A stretch of 64,000 bases of DNA from Argyresthia goedartella (GCA_949825045.1 OX463818.1:36348906-36412905); one strand, 5' to 3'; numbered from the stretch's first letter, positions 21,397 through 34,000 are shown. The notes: generated by a model from the letters alone, not told the origin. A program made the numbers and translations.

Positions 21397-23364
21397 TCAT
21401 GCTTTTGACAACATGAACTTGAATGGTGTTTTGAATGGCAGCAGAGACATCCTACTTTTCGGTTTCTTGATATCGGTGGGCGGAGGCATTGGGGCCAAGC
21501 TCTGTCTCACACTGGCCCGGGTGCGGTGCGACACACTACCCTCACTCACCTTGCTGACCGCCGACTCCATACTCCAAAAACTCTTGGAAGAAGCAGAAGA
21601 ATACTGAGTCCCATTTGATGCAGTTGAACCTTTCGAGATCAAGCTAGCCTTTGAAGGAGTTTTCTTTATGCCACCCTGGTTTGTTATATCGGCAAATATC
21701 TTTTTAGTGTACTTAGCTTGTTTGGATGGGGATGAGTGGTTACACTGCTGCATGGCTGCTCGCTTCTCTAGGGTTGCTTTCTCCAGATCCAAGTACTTGA
21801 ACTTGGTGATGTCTCTGATCACCTTCTCCTCTTCTCTTGGCGCCTGGTGGCCGTCGCCATCGACTTTCTCCAGCTCGTAGAAGGTCAAGGTGACACTTTC
21901 ATCACTCTCGGCAAACGGGTTTGAGGATGTGAAGTGTACCTTCTTTGTTGATATCTCCGGGAAGATGTTACGACGTGGCATATTCTCTTTAGTGAACTTG
22001 GTGGCTGTCACTATCATGCTGCCATCTCCTTGGTCAGCTGATAATGAGCTATCTAAGTCTTCATAGGCACAACTCTTCCTGTTGCCTCTCTTAGCGCGAA
22101 CAGAGTTGGAACGGCGGTGATTCCTACGAGAGACCCAGTTTTTGTTGTCTTTCGGCTGTGCATTCATCATGGGTGGTAAAGTTATACCATTACTGTCACC
22201 CTTACAACCAATATCTATGGATTCATTGAGAGGCACAATCTTGGTTGCTGGACTGTTCATTATCTCTTTAGCAATGAGATCTCTTTCCCTCTTGTTGAGA
22301 CCATCCTCCCTTTGTCTCAATGAGAGCAGTCGTGACATCCATTGTTGGCTGAGTGTCCTTTCTGAGACTTTCTGAGGGTCTTTATAGCACTCTAGAGCTT
22401 GTGTCATTGGTCTTCTGCTACGTGGGATAAAGCCAGGTAACTCTAAAGCAAGTGCAGCAATAGTAGGTGATAAGGAACCTCTATCCACTCCCAAGTCTTC
22501 ACTACACCTTATTGCCTTCTTGGGAGTGATATTGCAGTAAATAGGACTATCAATAACACTAAAATTGGTCCGAGGTGCTGGTACAGCTTTACACAGCTCC
22601 ACTGCTTTCTGTGAGTCACACTTATTCAGAGACGAGTCAGCTTTCTCTAGCGGCAGTAGAACATCACTCAAGTTCTTAGGACCTGCCAAAGTTTCTAAAT
22701 TCGCAAGCACAGTGGGATGATAGAGAATCACATCAGGGTGCAGAGTCTCATTCTTATCATCAGTGAGGAAGTTGACAACATCTCGGAGGTCATCGCTAAA
22801 GTGAAACTCGGTGATGTTGAGATGCATAGTATCAGGGTAGCATAACTCGCGCAGGACTTCACCGACTTGTCTGATAGGGTCTCGTCGCTCTTGGGAGAGA
22901 GAGAAGCAGTCGACGCGTAGTTCGCCGCTGTCGTCCACTTGTATGGTTTGAAGGGAGATGCAAGAGGTCAGTAATAGGCAGTTGAGGGGCGCCAACTCCT
23001 TACAGAGCCGCGCTAGCTCGTGCAGTAGATACCAGACGAAGCTCTCGGCGATGTATCGCTGCGTGGTTAGACAAAGGGCGCACAGTTCCTCCAGACTCTG
23101 CCAGGAGTTATACTCTTGCACCAGGTACAGGGTCTTGGAAGGCGCGTGCAGGATGGTGTCATAGTACCGCAATAGTCCATCCGGTCGCACCTGGCTGATG
23201 GTCTTTACCTCGTCCGCGATGCTTTGGATTTGATCGTCGCAGTACTCGGAACAGTTGAACGCTTTCCAAGAAAATATGTCATTGGTGAGTTTGTGCCGCA
23301 CTTTGTAGAACGTACCGCCACGCAACACGTCCAGCACTTGATAATCTTTCAGTGTTTTCTTCAT
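21397..23364 (-). CDS. NEK2-like pseudokinase, intronless, 655 residues
   Basis: The N-terminal about 240 residues follow a NEK-family kinase fold: a degenerate glycine loop (LRGGTFYKV, 14-22), Lys34 in FSWKAF, a helix-C Glu near 52 and a hinge QEYNSWQSLEEL (83-94). The catalytic loop is unrecognisable (127-140, no HRD) and the DFG position reads CFS near 153-155, so phosphotransfer is very unlikely. A basic helix resembling the NEK2 leucine zipper (RLLSLRQREDGLNKRERD) follows. The tail is Ser/Lys-rich and holds a KEN motif at 459-461, a possible APC/C degron. NEK2 acts in centrosome separation and mitosis; a scaffold role here is inference. The start ATG has a CAAAATGA context and the frame has no introns, so retroposition is possible. 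I cannot name an established orthologue. Confidence 0.8.
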   Translation of the reverse strand: MKKTLKDYQVLDVLRGGTFYKVRHKLTNDIFSWKAFNCSEYCDDQIQSIADEVKTISQVRPDGLLRYYDTILHAPSKTLYLVQEYNSWQSLEELCALCLTTQRYIAESFVWYLLHELARLCKELAPLNCLLLTSCISLQTIQVDDSGELRVDCFSLSQERRDPIRQVGEVLRELCYPDTMHLNITEFHFSDDLRDVVNFLTDDKNETLHPDVILYHPTVLANLETLAGPKNLSDVLLPLEKADSSLNKCDSQKAVELCKAVPAPRTNFSVIDSPIYCNITPKKAIRCSEDLGVDRGSLSPTIAALALELPGFIPRSRRPMTQALECYKDPQKVSERTLSQQWMSRLLSLRQREDGLNKRERDLIAKEIMNSPATKIVPLNESIDIGCKGDSNGITLPPMMNAQPKDNKNWVSRRNHRRSNSVRAKRGNRKSCAYEDLDSSLSADQGDGSMIVTATKFTKENMPRRNIFPEISTKKVHFTSSNPFAESDESVTLTFYELEKVDGDGHQAPREEEKVIRDITKFKYLDLEKATLEKRAAMQQCNHSSPSKQAKYTKKIFADITNQGGIKKTPSKASLISKGSTASNGTQYSSASSKSFWSMESAVSKVSEGSVSHRTRASVRQSLAPMPPPTDIKKPKSRMSLLPFKTPFKFMLSKA

Positions 23365-23730
23365 TTTGTTGATTTTTGCTTAGATTTTCCAAAATTCCCA
23401 CATATTTAAACGAAACAAAGCAACTCTGGATTTTAAATATTTGGCCGTTACAACGTCAAAATGTTGATAAGTTGTGAAAGTGTCTATCGATAATATAACT
23501 TGTAATAAATATCGATAAAATTCTCAAAAATTAAAGTCGAAAGTTCATGTGAGTAACTATTACTGCCAAATTAAACCGGAAGATAATTTAGGAGAATCTG
23601 TCTTTTATCCCGCCGGATGCTTAAATAATACAAGCAAAGTAAACAATATTTTTAGTTACCTACCTACCACAAAGTATATTTTTTCAAAATTGTATAACTA
23701 AACTACGGTATTACTACAAACATATACCGT
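23365..23730. other. Upstream region of the pseudokinase gene
   Basis: AT-rich. It would contain the - strand promoter and 5' UTR. No clear TATA or other motif stands out. No other gene seen. Confidence 0.4.
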
Positions 23731-24302
23731 GTTATACTCCATTTCATGTACCATGGCCCGATGCACTTGAGACGGTCATTAGGCGTTAACAATAGGATTA
23801 GTGATAACAAAAGATACCTGGCCAGACCCTTTTGCGGCGTGGTATTTTACATGCAACCTAATGATCTTGATCGTTTAACCTAGTAATCAACATAAACAAT
23901 ATTTCATGTTAGTTGTCATGCGAATAAATGTATATAATAAATTTTTGCCTTTAAATATTTAAAATTGTAAAATATTTTATATAATTAATGTACATGTTTT
24001 TAAAGTAATTTAATTAAATTAAGTTAGTCTTAAAGCTGATTGTTATTATTTTATTGACACAATTTTTTTTTTGATTTAACTCATGTTAGCTATTATTATG
24101 AAATACCGTAAACAACTTATATTTCGTATTTTTATTTTCAAGTATATACCAAAATGTTTTAGTCACGCTTTAGTTGCATGCAGGTTGGACCGACGCGTGC
24201 CATTTTAAAGTGCTCCTAATTAGATAACAAAAGGCAAACATTATGAGCCCTATTGTTAAGCTTCAAGTGCATCGGGCCATGGTATATGAAATAGAGTATA
24301 CC
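23731..24302. mobile_element. MITE with about 40-bp terminal inverted repeats
   Basis: The left end GTTATACTCCATTTCATGTA continues to CCATGGCCCGATGCACTTGA; the right end is its reverse complement with few mismatches (CAAGTGCATCGGGCCATGG ... GAGTATACC). Length is about 570 bp, AT-rich inside, with no coding capacity. The right end touches the next small element. Confidence 0.8.
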
Positions 24303-24409
24303 ACCAAAAATATTAAACAGCGTTTAACCTCAAAACAAACGTCAAATCCCTTAAATTTTCGTTTCTAAACAAGTTTTCAACAGTAGTTTATTTTTTTGTG
24401 GTAAGGCCC
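24300..24409 (+). mobile_element. Short MITE (ACCACAAAAA termini), copy a
   Basis: The body around AACAAACGTCAAATCCC recurs at 35608-35718 and, reversed, at 51187-51298. Ends are TTACCACAAAAA-like and TTTTTGTGGTAA, a short inverted repeat. About 110 bp, noncoding. Confidence 0.8.
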
Positions 24410-25769
24410 TTAGAATGCAGTTTATTACATGTTTACACACAAAAATGTATGGAGTTTGAGTTTTTTTTTTGTAGTAAAATGGCTAGGCTTTATGCGTGTG
24501 TTCTCATCATAGAAATGATGCAGGTAAAAATATAAATACTTATCTTTATTTATAACTATTGCTCTTTATGCCGCGATTCACTTTTGCCGATATCGATAAA
24601 GCCAATCATGAACATAACTACTTACTTGTAGAAGTACGTTCTATTACGTGTTTTCTATTTATCTTGCGGTCAGCCTAAAAAACCTTTACAAAAACAAAAA
24701 GTTCTAGAATACATTACAGATGTAACAGAATGATGAATATCGTGCCAGCCAGAACCTAGTTACTATATTTATTATCAAAAATAAGTTGATCATATTGTTA
24801 GAATCGCCTCTCAGAGATCAACATAATGTTTAAACCAGTTTTTTGATACAATAATCCGTTGGCGTGGCGAGTTATCTTTTTGTCAAAAGTACTTTACCTT
24901 AATGTCATATTTTGCACCTACTAAGGTCAAACACAATCATAACTCTAATTTTTCCCGCTCTGCAGCACTGCAGTCGGGTAAAAACATTCTATACTTGGTT
25001 TTTGAAGTACATACCTACATTAGGTATCTACACGAAGCGTATTTTTCCTTCCGCTAGAATAGCCAAACCGCGTTTAAAATGGATACCTATCATATTGATA
25101 ATCTTTATATCTAATGGATCTATTTGTATGCAATTATTTGCCTTTACTTACAAAGATAAATAATTTCATACAGCCATCAGAACCAGTAAAAAAGAGTTTA
25201 TAGTATTTAATAGTAACTTTAATAGTATCTGTCGCTAAGTAATACATACAACAAACCCCTTCTAACTGCCCAATCACACCCCACGTTGATCTCTACGCGG
25301 CCCCGTCCTATCATAGTGAATTCTAGTCTCCATGCCTCATTTGTGCAGGCTTACAGTTCCGTCTTTTATGTGCGGATCGATTCAGCGTTGTCTACACACA
25401 ACTGTGTTCCCTGAAACCTGTCTGGGCTGTGGAGGGATCCGTTACTCTTGTACAATTAATACTGTGGTCACAACTCACGCTGTGATGTCGGTGTTACACA
25501 TCAAAACGGCAAATGGATATCGGCCTCCATGACTTGTCACTCACTGGCCGTCGCCTGACTTGTAGTAACAAAGCTTCAGACTTGGCAACTATAAGTACCT
25601 GCCGAATACGGAACGCGTATCAATATGCAGAAAACCAAAAATATGCGTATCAATACAGATGATACCCGTTCACATCAATCGCAAGTCAGGACTGGAGCTA
25701 TAGTCAATCAATTCTGCTACTCAGTACGGGATGGTGGACCACAATGGAGAGCTAAGCCTTGATCATTAT
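24410..25769. other. Intergenic, nothing recognised
   Basis: About 1.4 kb of AT-rich sequence. I see no exon, RNA gene or named repeat. Confidence 0.5.
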
Positions 25770-26340
25770 TCGGCCAACTAACCGACTCTGGCATCAACAA
25801 GGCTCGAGCAGTATTGTCCCAACTCAGACCAATGAGGTAATCCTCTTCCATTAGACGTCGCACCAAGTTGAGAATTATCGAATCCAACGTGAAGTCTGTT
25901 CTCCTTTAGGGATGCGAAACGTGGCCCGTTCGAAAGGACATCTCGGGCAGGCTCCAGGAATTTGTCAATAAATGCATGAGACAAATATTGAGAATATTCC
26001 GGCCAGAAGCAATTACAAACGCGGAATTGTGGACTCACGTACCAGAAGCCGTTGGAGGCGGAGGTGATCACCAGGAAGTGGCGATGGCTTGGCCACGTGA
26101 TGAGGAGACCTGACGAACACCTATCGGAAATAGCCCTAAAATAGTGCCCAAAGGGGAAACTTAAGAAAGGTCGCCCTAAAACCACGTGGCGACGTTCAAC
26201 GGAGAAAGAGGCCGCCATTGTGAGCCCAGATTGGGCGGAGCTAGAACAGATCGGAACAAATGGAAATTTGTTTTGAGAGCCCTATACCCCCTTGTTGAGG
26301 GGAGACAGAAAGAGATGATGACGATGAACCAACTTCTGGA
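25770..26340 (+). pseudogene. Degenerate LINE RT 3' fragment (RTE/endonuclease-RT type), copy 1
   Basis: Broken frames read like the C-terminus of proteins usually labelled endonuclease-reverse transcriptase (WRWLGHVMRRPDE, then KGRPKTTWRR, then an acidic tail). A related piece is at 33095-33640, sharing CATCAACAAGGCTCGAGCAG and CGTGGCGACGTTC. Too decayed to assign to a subfamily with confidence. Confidence 0.65.
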
Positions 26341-26699
26341 AGTACGAACACGCTCGCCAAACAAAATCAGGCCGTGCATCTCCAACGTGACCTCGGTTCT
26401 ACTTGATGACTGTGAGACATGGTGCAAAACGACATCTTACAAAAACTTAAAATTCTAGGAATATTTTGGCCCCAAACGATTTTGAATAAGGATCTTTGGG
26501 AGATCACCGATCAAAAAAAGACGACGCGTCATTTCTTTGAATGGAAATGACGATAGATAGGGCACTCCCTGCGACTGACTCGGCGAGCTCTGGTTTTCGA
26601 CACTGATGAGAAACGCAAGAACGTATGACTGAATAGTTTATTAAAAATAAATCTGTCATTAGCAACTTATTAGAATACAAGAATTTTCTATGATCTGCT

Positions 26700-26780
26700 T
26701 CTGCTCGTACCTGTCAGGTCGATTCCATTTACACAGATTTTCAGAAAGCTTTTGACAAAGTTAATCATACAGTATTATGC
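26700..26780 (+). pseudogene. Small LINE RT fragment
   Basis: It encodes QVDSIYTDFQKAFDKVNH, the conserved first catalytic block of LINE reverse transcriptases, most like the element at 38789-41023. Flanks carry no further RT. Confidence 0.6.
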
Positions 26781-27059
26781 TTTGTACGGCTTCGGGCCGT
26801 GCACTCATGATATTGATTGATAAATTATAAATTTTATTATGTATAAAGTCTTGTATTTATAAAGAACAATTGTTGATATATATTATTAACTATATTAGGA
26901 TTGATATGAGTCACACGGTGAGCATGCTGTCCGTACGTGAACTGGTAATAATTAATGGTTGATAGGAAAAGCAGGCAACCCGCGTGACCTCAATTATAAC
27001 TATTGCTACGGTGGCAGTGCACCGCACATGCTTGATACTCTCTTGTTACATCTAGGCTA

Positions 27060-27780
27060 GTATATTTTAGTTACTTTAATAGTGTCATGTCCTATGGTAT
27101 CTATCTTGTTGTGGGGGAAAGCAGCGGACATTCAAACTATTTTTATTTTACAGAAAAGAGCTATTCGAGCAATTTATAATTTAAAACAAACAGACTCCTT
27201 AAGAGAGCTTTTTAAAGAAATTGACATACTAACTGTAGCGAGTCATTTTATTTTCGAAAATATAATGTATGTACGCAAGAACCTTAAAAAAAATTCCAAA
27301 CTTAGCGATAGCTGTAATTTTAACCTAAGAAATAATCACTGACTAGTTGCGCCCCGGTTTAGACTCACGAAGGTTAGCAATTCTTTCAAGGGTCAGTGCA
27401 TTTTCTACTACAATAAGATACCTCTGGAGATTTTGAAATTGCCATTTGTGCAATTTAAAAAGCATGTTAAAGCGACTTTGTCGAAAAAGGGATATTAAAT
27501 GACGGGACTGTATGGGGTTATTCTGGCTCAACACAGACTTTGCTGTTAATAGTTTTTTTATTTATTTATTGCTGCTTATTAATCATTATAATTCATATTG
27601 TAATATTTGTATTAGGTAGTTAGCACAACCAATTTTTAGAGATCTAAAAATCAATCTGTGGGAGTTTTTACGCCCTCTCTCCCACAGTGGTCCAATGTAG
27701 AGAAGAGGCAAGAAATGACGTTTGCTAAGTTTATGTAAATATCTACAGTAATAAAGACATTTGGAATTTGGAATTTCGAG
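27060..27780 (+). mobile_element. CR1-like LINE 3' fragment
   Basis: It encodes LLWGKAADIQTIFILQKRAI and the following about 130 residues of ORF2, with a stop at 27340, then a 3' UTR, AATAAA at about 27751 and a GGAATTT-repeat tail. A further scrap of the same family (CAATTTGTTTTCGAAAATAT) follows at about 27786-27835. Confidence 0.8.
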
Positions 27781-28000
27781 CAAGTCAATTTGTTTTCGAA
27801 AATATAATGTATGTACGCAAGAACCTTACAACAGCAATTCCTGCTTATTAATCATAATAGTTAATATATTTGTATTAGTTAAGAGAATGCGCAGGAATCA
27901 CTTTTGAATACCTGTACATATGCGCAGTAATTCCCGCCATCGTCGCCCAGCGCTCTTAATTCGTGGCGCGAGTTAATATGCAGTTTATTTGGATCATTTT

Positions 28001-28730
28001 TTTTTGCATTTGTTGATTTTTTGAAAAAGCGCTAATTCAAATTTGATAAAGAGTTTGTATGGGACTATCTCTGAAGTATGACCTACCGATCAAAAAAAGA
28101 ATTTTCAAAATCGGTTCACAATTGACGGAGTAATCGCGTAACAAACACAAAAAAAAACAGACGAATTGAGAACCTCCTCCTTTTCTGAAGTCGGTTAAAA
28201 ACGGCAATGACCACCAAAAAATAAACGTGTAGCAAAGGGTAATATCAAAAATAGTAATCGCATTATAGCAGGAAGTGGGTATCAAATAAATAATGCATGA
28301 ACTTTAAAATGACAACGCCAGCCAACAATACTAAATGCTCACTAAATTTACCCTATAGGGAGGGGTACAGGGGTACTAAATATAGTGAGCATTTAGTATT
28401 GCTGGCTGGCGTTGACATTTTAAAGATACCTACTTCCTGCCATTTGTGATTACTATTTTAGATATCCCTTTATTTTTATCAAATAACCGTGTAGCAAACT
28501 ACACGTTTATTTTTTAGTGTTCATTGCCGTTTTTAACGGTCTTCAAAAAAGGAGGAGGTTCTCCATTCGTCTGTTTTTGTGTGTGTTTGTTACGCGATTA
28601 CTCCGTCAATTGTGAACCGATTTTGATAATGCTTTTTTTGATCGGTAGGTCATACTTCAGAGATGGTCCCATACAAATTTTATCAAATTTGAATTAGCGC
28701 TTTTTCAAAAAATCAACAAATGCAAAAAAT
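28001..28730. mobile_element. Foldback element with about 340-bp arms
   Basis: The left arm (28001 to about 28348) and right arm (about 28377 to 28730) are reverse complements with scattered differences around a centre of about 28 bp (CCCTATAGGGAGGGGTACAG). The arms hold GAAGTCGGTTAAAAA and CACAATTGACGGAGTAATCG, which I recognise as common Lepidopteran repeat text. No coding. Confidence 0.88.
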
Positions 28731-31086
28731 ATAAACACAGATGATGTCTTGGTTTGTGGTTCCGTGCAACCAGTTTTGACGAGGACTTTTTATGCATATA
28801 GACTTCATTCGCATACCGACCGGGGAGGAACAAATAGGGCTTGTACTTGGAGTCGGTCGGTCGGTCGGGTAAAGTGTTTAGGTATTCAAAACCTAAATTG
28901 GTGAGCTATGCATTTGTTGCCTATAAAAACTATGCCTATTACCATCTATTACTTACAATTTTTTGATAGGGATAATGATATGTTAACTTTTAACTTAATT
29001 TTTCTCAGTTTCACATTTCATTCACAACATGCTGACAGTAAGGCGTCCATATTATGACGAAAAATAAAAGATCGATAAATATGTTGTATCTTTTAATAGT
29101 GAGTATAAGCGTGTACGCGGCACAGCTGACTAGCGATTTACAAAAACATACTTTATATCACATCCCGCCTTCTCAACGTGGCCCATACCTACTTCATGTT
29201 ATTTAACTAGATAACCAACGCTTGTAAAATAATCTCTCGTATGGTTTTAACTTTACCATCCGTCAGTAGATAAGTATACCAGGGCCCCGATTCTGCTAAC
29301 AAATAGCGTCTCAATGACAATGACGCGACCACGGCGCGGCGACTGACCAGATAACGAATACTTATTTATTATAGTGGGCCGTCCATGGTTACATCGTTGT
29401 CACCTCATCGCCTTGTATTTCGATTACTATCCAAAGATGAAATACAATTTCCTATATGTTATTTTCATGATTTCCTAGGACTGCCAGTTTAAAATAATAT
29501 AAAACTTATAATTTGTTTAATTAATATAAATTGTGCGAACGTTAGTGACCTACCTGTATATACATATGCAGCATACGCTACATTAATATTATTAACTATT
29601 TACATATTTGTATATATAGAAAAATTATAATCTTTGACTAGAAGCTGTGTCTAGAATATAATAACGACTCATGATTTTAATATTATTATTACGGAATGGT
29701 AGAGTTCCATCTTTGGTAACATTTGAACAAAATACATCTGATAAGTGTGCCAAATACATTATTTAAAAATAAAATTTGCTATAATCACAACACAAGAGAG
29801 AGCCTAGGCCGGGCATCTCGAGAGAGATGTTTTAAATTAATAATTTAAAATATGTTGCTAAGTTTGAATAATTACTAAAATTAACGGCAGACAAAATGGC
29901 CACCCAACTACTTCAGCTAATATCACTTGTTCGCCGATAGCGAAGCGCTAAATAAAATCCACAATAATTATAACAACGAAAAAATAAACATTTAAAAAAG
30001 ATCCGTTTGACCTAAACTTGGAAATATAAAGAAAATCTGGAAAACAAACAAAATATAGACGCGTTTGTAAAATTCACTAAAATTAATACCTTTTTATTAG
30101 AGTTTCCTTGCTGGTATCTTCTTCATTAAACGCGAGAATAATACCACGAAATATTAGCACAATTGGCGATCTATACACATTCTATACATATTCTATACAA
30201 TTGGTACACAACTCAGTTACTGGGACTATGTATAATTGAGATCAAATTATTGGACTGGCAGCTTGTTGCGTGTAAACAAGTATTTGTGATAACTGCCAAA
30301 TACTAAAAAACAACTTAGAACGCTGATATTTATATTTCTCACTGGAGATCAATACAGCGAATAAATAAATAACCGAATGAGTTTTGTCCAATATATTAAT
30401 AGTATATGTATAATGCATCCCTCAATAAGCAAGCTGTGCTGGTACATTGAAGCGCCGCGTCGCTCAGCGCTTGGGGCGTTTTTCAAGTTTTCCACTTTCA
30501 ATTGATTTAACGTATAAAAATATCGCAACACCTAACATACACAAGTTGGTAAGGAATATTTCAATTCAATATTAAAGCCACTGTAGGTGTGAACTGTTAT
30601 CATTCGGACAGTGTTTGATTTCTCAATATATCACAAGAAACGACCAATAATAATTGTAGAATATCCATTGGCAAGGTTAACAATTTTAATACAATAGCTT
30701 TATGGTAAGCGAGCTTATCCGCTAATTTCCTTAATGTCCGGTATGATAGGAAATGTGATTACATTCTGTCGCTCTCACACTACACCACGATGATATCGGT
30801 ATTTACCAGAGTGTGAGAGAGAGAGAGAGAGACACATGATCACATGTTACTAAACACTGTGAGGTCTGTTCACTGCTGTGGTTTCATCAAGGATGATCGA
30901 AAATGCGTTCCTGTTGTCTATAATTTCCATGTAGGTTTAGATAGATTTTTAATAGGAGACGCAATTTTCGTTAATTTAGTTTCCACGTTAAGGTCTTTGT
31001 AAAAATAACCTAAGGTACTGATAAGTGATTTAAATAAGACGAGGATGCCTCAGGAGTCAGGAGTCCTGCGCCACGCCTGCAGCCGC
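28731..31086. other. Intergenic, nothing recognised apart from a short GA repeat
   Basis: About 2.3 kb, AT-rich, with a short (GA)n run at about 30815-30830. It includes the 3' flank of Klp68D; an ATTAAA on the - strand at 30948-30953 could be its polyadenylation signal. Confidence 0.45.
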
Positions 31087-34000
31087 CTACCGCACGCCGG
31101 CGGTGCCGAGGCGGTGATGCGCGGTGCTGGGACGTGCGCGTGCGCTGGGCTTGCGCGCCTCTATGTCGGGCTCCTTCTTTAGTCTTGTTTCCAAAGCCTG
31201 GAATGAGCAAAAGATGATAATTCTACACGAATAAAAGACTAATTGTCATTACGTCGTATTGAGAGCTCCGCGGTCTAGCAGGTTCCACGCTGGCTTCTCG
31301 TGCTCGTGCAGGAGATGCATGTACCGATGATGTAATTCCGGTGCCGTATTTCGGATGACACGTTAAGCTGTAGGTCCCGGCTACTGTCGCTACTTGGTAG
31401 TAGTGGTCGTCAATAATCCCTCCACCAATGCGCACTGAGCCGGCGTGGTAGAGTATGGCTTAATATTACTCGTATCCGAATAAAGGCCTGTGTCCCTCGG
31501 TGGGGACATCAATGGGCTAAATAATTGTCATCACCCGTGTACGTGTACGTGTACGTGTACGTGGCTGGTGAGAGGTGAGTCGTGGGTGGAATGTAATACA
31601 ACAATGTTCGTTCATCGTTTGTCTTGACTGGCTGATCTTTTATCTGAACTTGGCTGCAAGTTGGTACGCAGCCTCTTTGTCCTAAGAATGGACTTTTTGC
31701 AATCCGGCCTCGATCGACGATAGACGATAGACGATAGAGACACACATTACAATGATGATGGTAATGACGACAGCACAGTTACCTGTTTACCCAGCACGCC
31801 AGCCTTCTCCGGCGGCGGCGGCGGCGGTGGCGGCACTATGGCCCTGGCGGCGGGCGGCACGTAGGCCCGGGTGGTGGGCGGCAGCGGCAGCGGGCGCAGC
31901 TCCAGCAGGTTGTCGGCGCGCTGCGCGGGGCGGCGGCCGGACAGCGCGGTCTCGCTGGCGGGCCGGCGCCGGCCTGGCGCGGCGAGCGGCCGGCTGGCGA
32001 GCGGCGAGGCCACGCTGGGGGACAAATGCACATAAGCCTCATACAACTTGACAGCATGAGTAGCATCTATTTGTAGTCGGCACCCCTTATTCACGATTTC
32101 CACTGGACAGACGAGACAGAGACACGACACGGACAAGAGACGAGGCAGAGACAGAAAAGGCATGGAATTGAACGAGACAGAATCAAGACGTGACACGACT
32201 TCGCTGTCTAGTTCTGCTCCATGTCTTCTGTCTCTGTCTCGTGTCTTGACCGTGCCGTGTCTCTTGTCTATACAGTGGGTTAAGCGCCTCAGACGCATTG
32301 GCCACTCAACAGAGCAAGACAAAAATGCTCGCGCATAATTTTATCTTCTGTCCTTTGTATTCGTCTGTCTGTCGCTCCCTCTCGAGCCCTAATTTCATGT
32401 CGACATGTCATTTTCCCAACATAGGTTTTGAATTTTATTACCATGGCATGAGGTTCATAATCGCGGACGCCTCATAAAAGGTTTTGAGGCTCAAACGAGC
32501 CCCTTGTAAGCTGATCCCCCCAAATAAGCTGATCCGCGAACGAACACCCACAAGGAAGGATTACATCAACTGTGTTAAACAAAATAGTAGTTTATGTGAC
32601 TGCTACATAATGGAGGACATTAATACTCGAGTTTTAATGCCTAATTATGTACAGTTACATACACTAGTTTATCTACACACATATCATAAGCTCTCTTTGA
32701 TGTGTTCAGGAACCGCATGTTTGACCGGCATTGTGGCTCTGCAGTTGTTTAGCTTGTTCTGTAGTACCAACTTCACGCAGGCGGGCGTCGGCGTTCGAAA
32801 TTTGAATGTCAGTACCAACTTCACAGACAAACTAGGAGCGGCACGCAGGCGGGCGTCGGCGTTCGAAATTTGAATGTCATAATAAGAAGAAAAATTACAC
32901 ATTATGGTCATAATGTGTAATTTTTCAGATAAGAAATGAGTTTTTACCACGTAGTTTAACAGTATGCTGATCGTAACGTGCGGTTTTTGTACGCAATAAA
33001 GAGGGTTTATGATACGTGTGTAGATAAAAGATATAGCTCCAATCTACGTAAACGGTGAGGCAGTAGAGAAAGTGCAGCGTGTACCTTAACAGCATGGAAG
33101 CCCGCATCAACAAGGCTCGAGCAGCAATTTGCTCAACTCAGACCAATGTATGGAGCTCCTCTAGTTGAAAACGAAACTTCGTTCATTCGAAATGACATTC
33201 GTCCAAGTATTTGTCAATAAATGCTTGAAACACGCGATTTTGAACCTCAAGCCATTTTAATAAAATTCAAAACCTATAACGGCACAGTGGCGCCATAGTG
33301 GCGTCACCAGGGCTTAAGGGGTTAATAATCTTCTGGACAAAAACCAGAAGACCTCGGAGGCGGATTTGATATATAATCACCAGGATGTGGCGACAGAGAC
33401 ACGTGATAAGGCGACCTGAGACATTTCGAAAGTAAAAGGTCCCCTCAAAAGGTCTTCAAAGGGAAACGGAAGAAAAGTCGCACCAAAACAACGTGGCGAC
33501 GTTCCACGGAGAAAGAGGCCGCCATTTTGAGCTCACATTAGGAGGAGCTAGAGGGAATGACCTAAGATCGGAATAAATGGGGACCTGTATTGAGAGCCCT
33601 ATGTCCCTGCTGAGGGGTGACATCTGATGTGGTGACATGTGATATGACGAGATGATGATGATGTGAACGACACACTTAATACTTTATTGCACACAGATAT
33701 TTCAAGTTACATTAATGGAAAACATATGTACAAAGGCGGGCTTATATCTTAAAAGAGATTTCTTCCAGCTAATCAAGGCACGACAGGAAAATTTACCATG
33801 AAAGGGTAGGCAGTGAACAATACCTAATATCTAATCTTTAATAAATATCATATAAGTAAATTAAATATCTATAAAATATGAAAAATAAAATACCTATATA
33901 TATATTAATAATGGGCTAGTATTTAATCACACATCAAAAATACGGATTTTCACAGCAAAAAAGGATCAGCAAAAATACTTATTTTTTAAGTATTTTTGTT

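Noticed and set aside
31747..32322. 191-codon - strand open frame as an independent gene
   Set aside because: Only the part 31783-32014 is coding, as a Klp68D exon flanked by good splice sites; the rest is intron reading through by chance.
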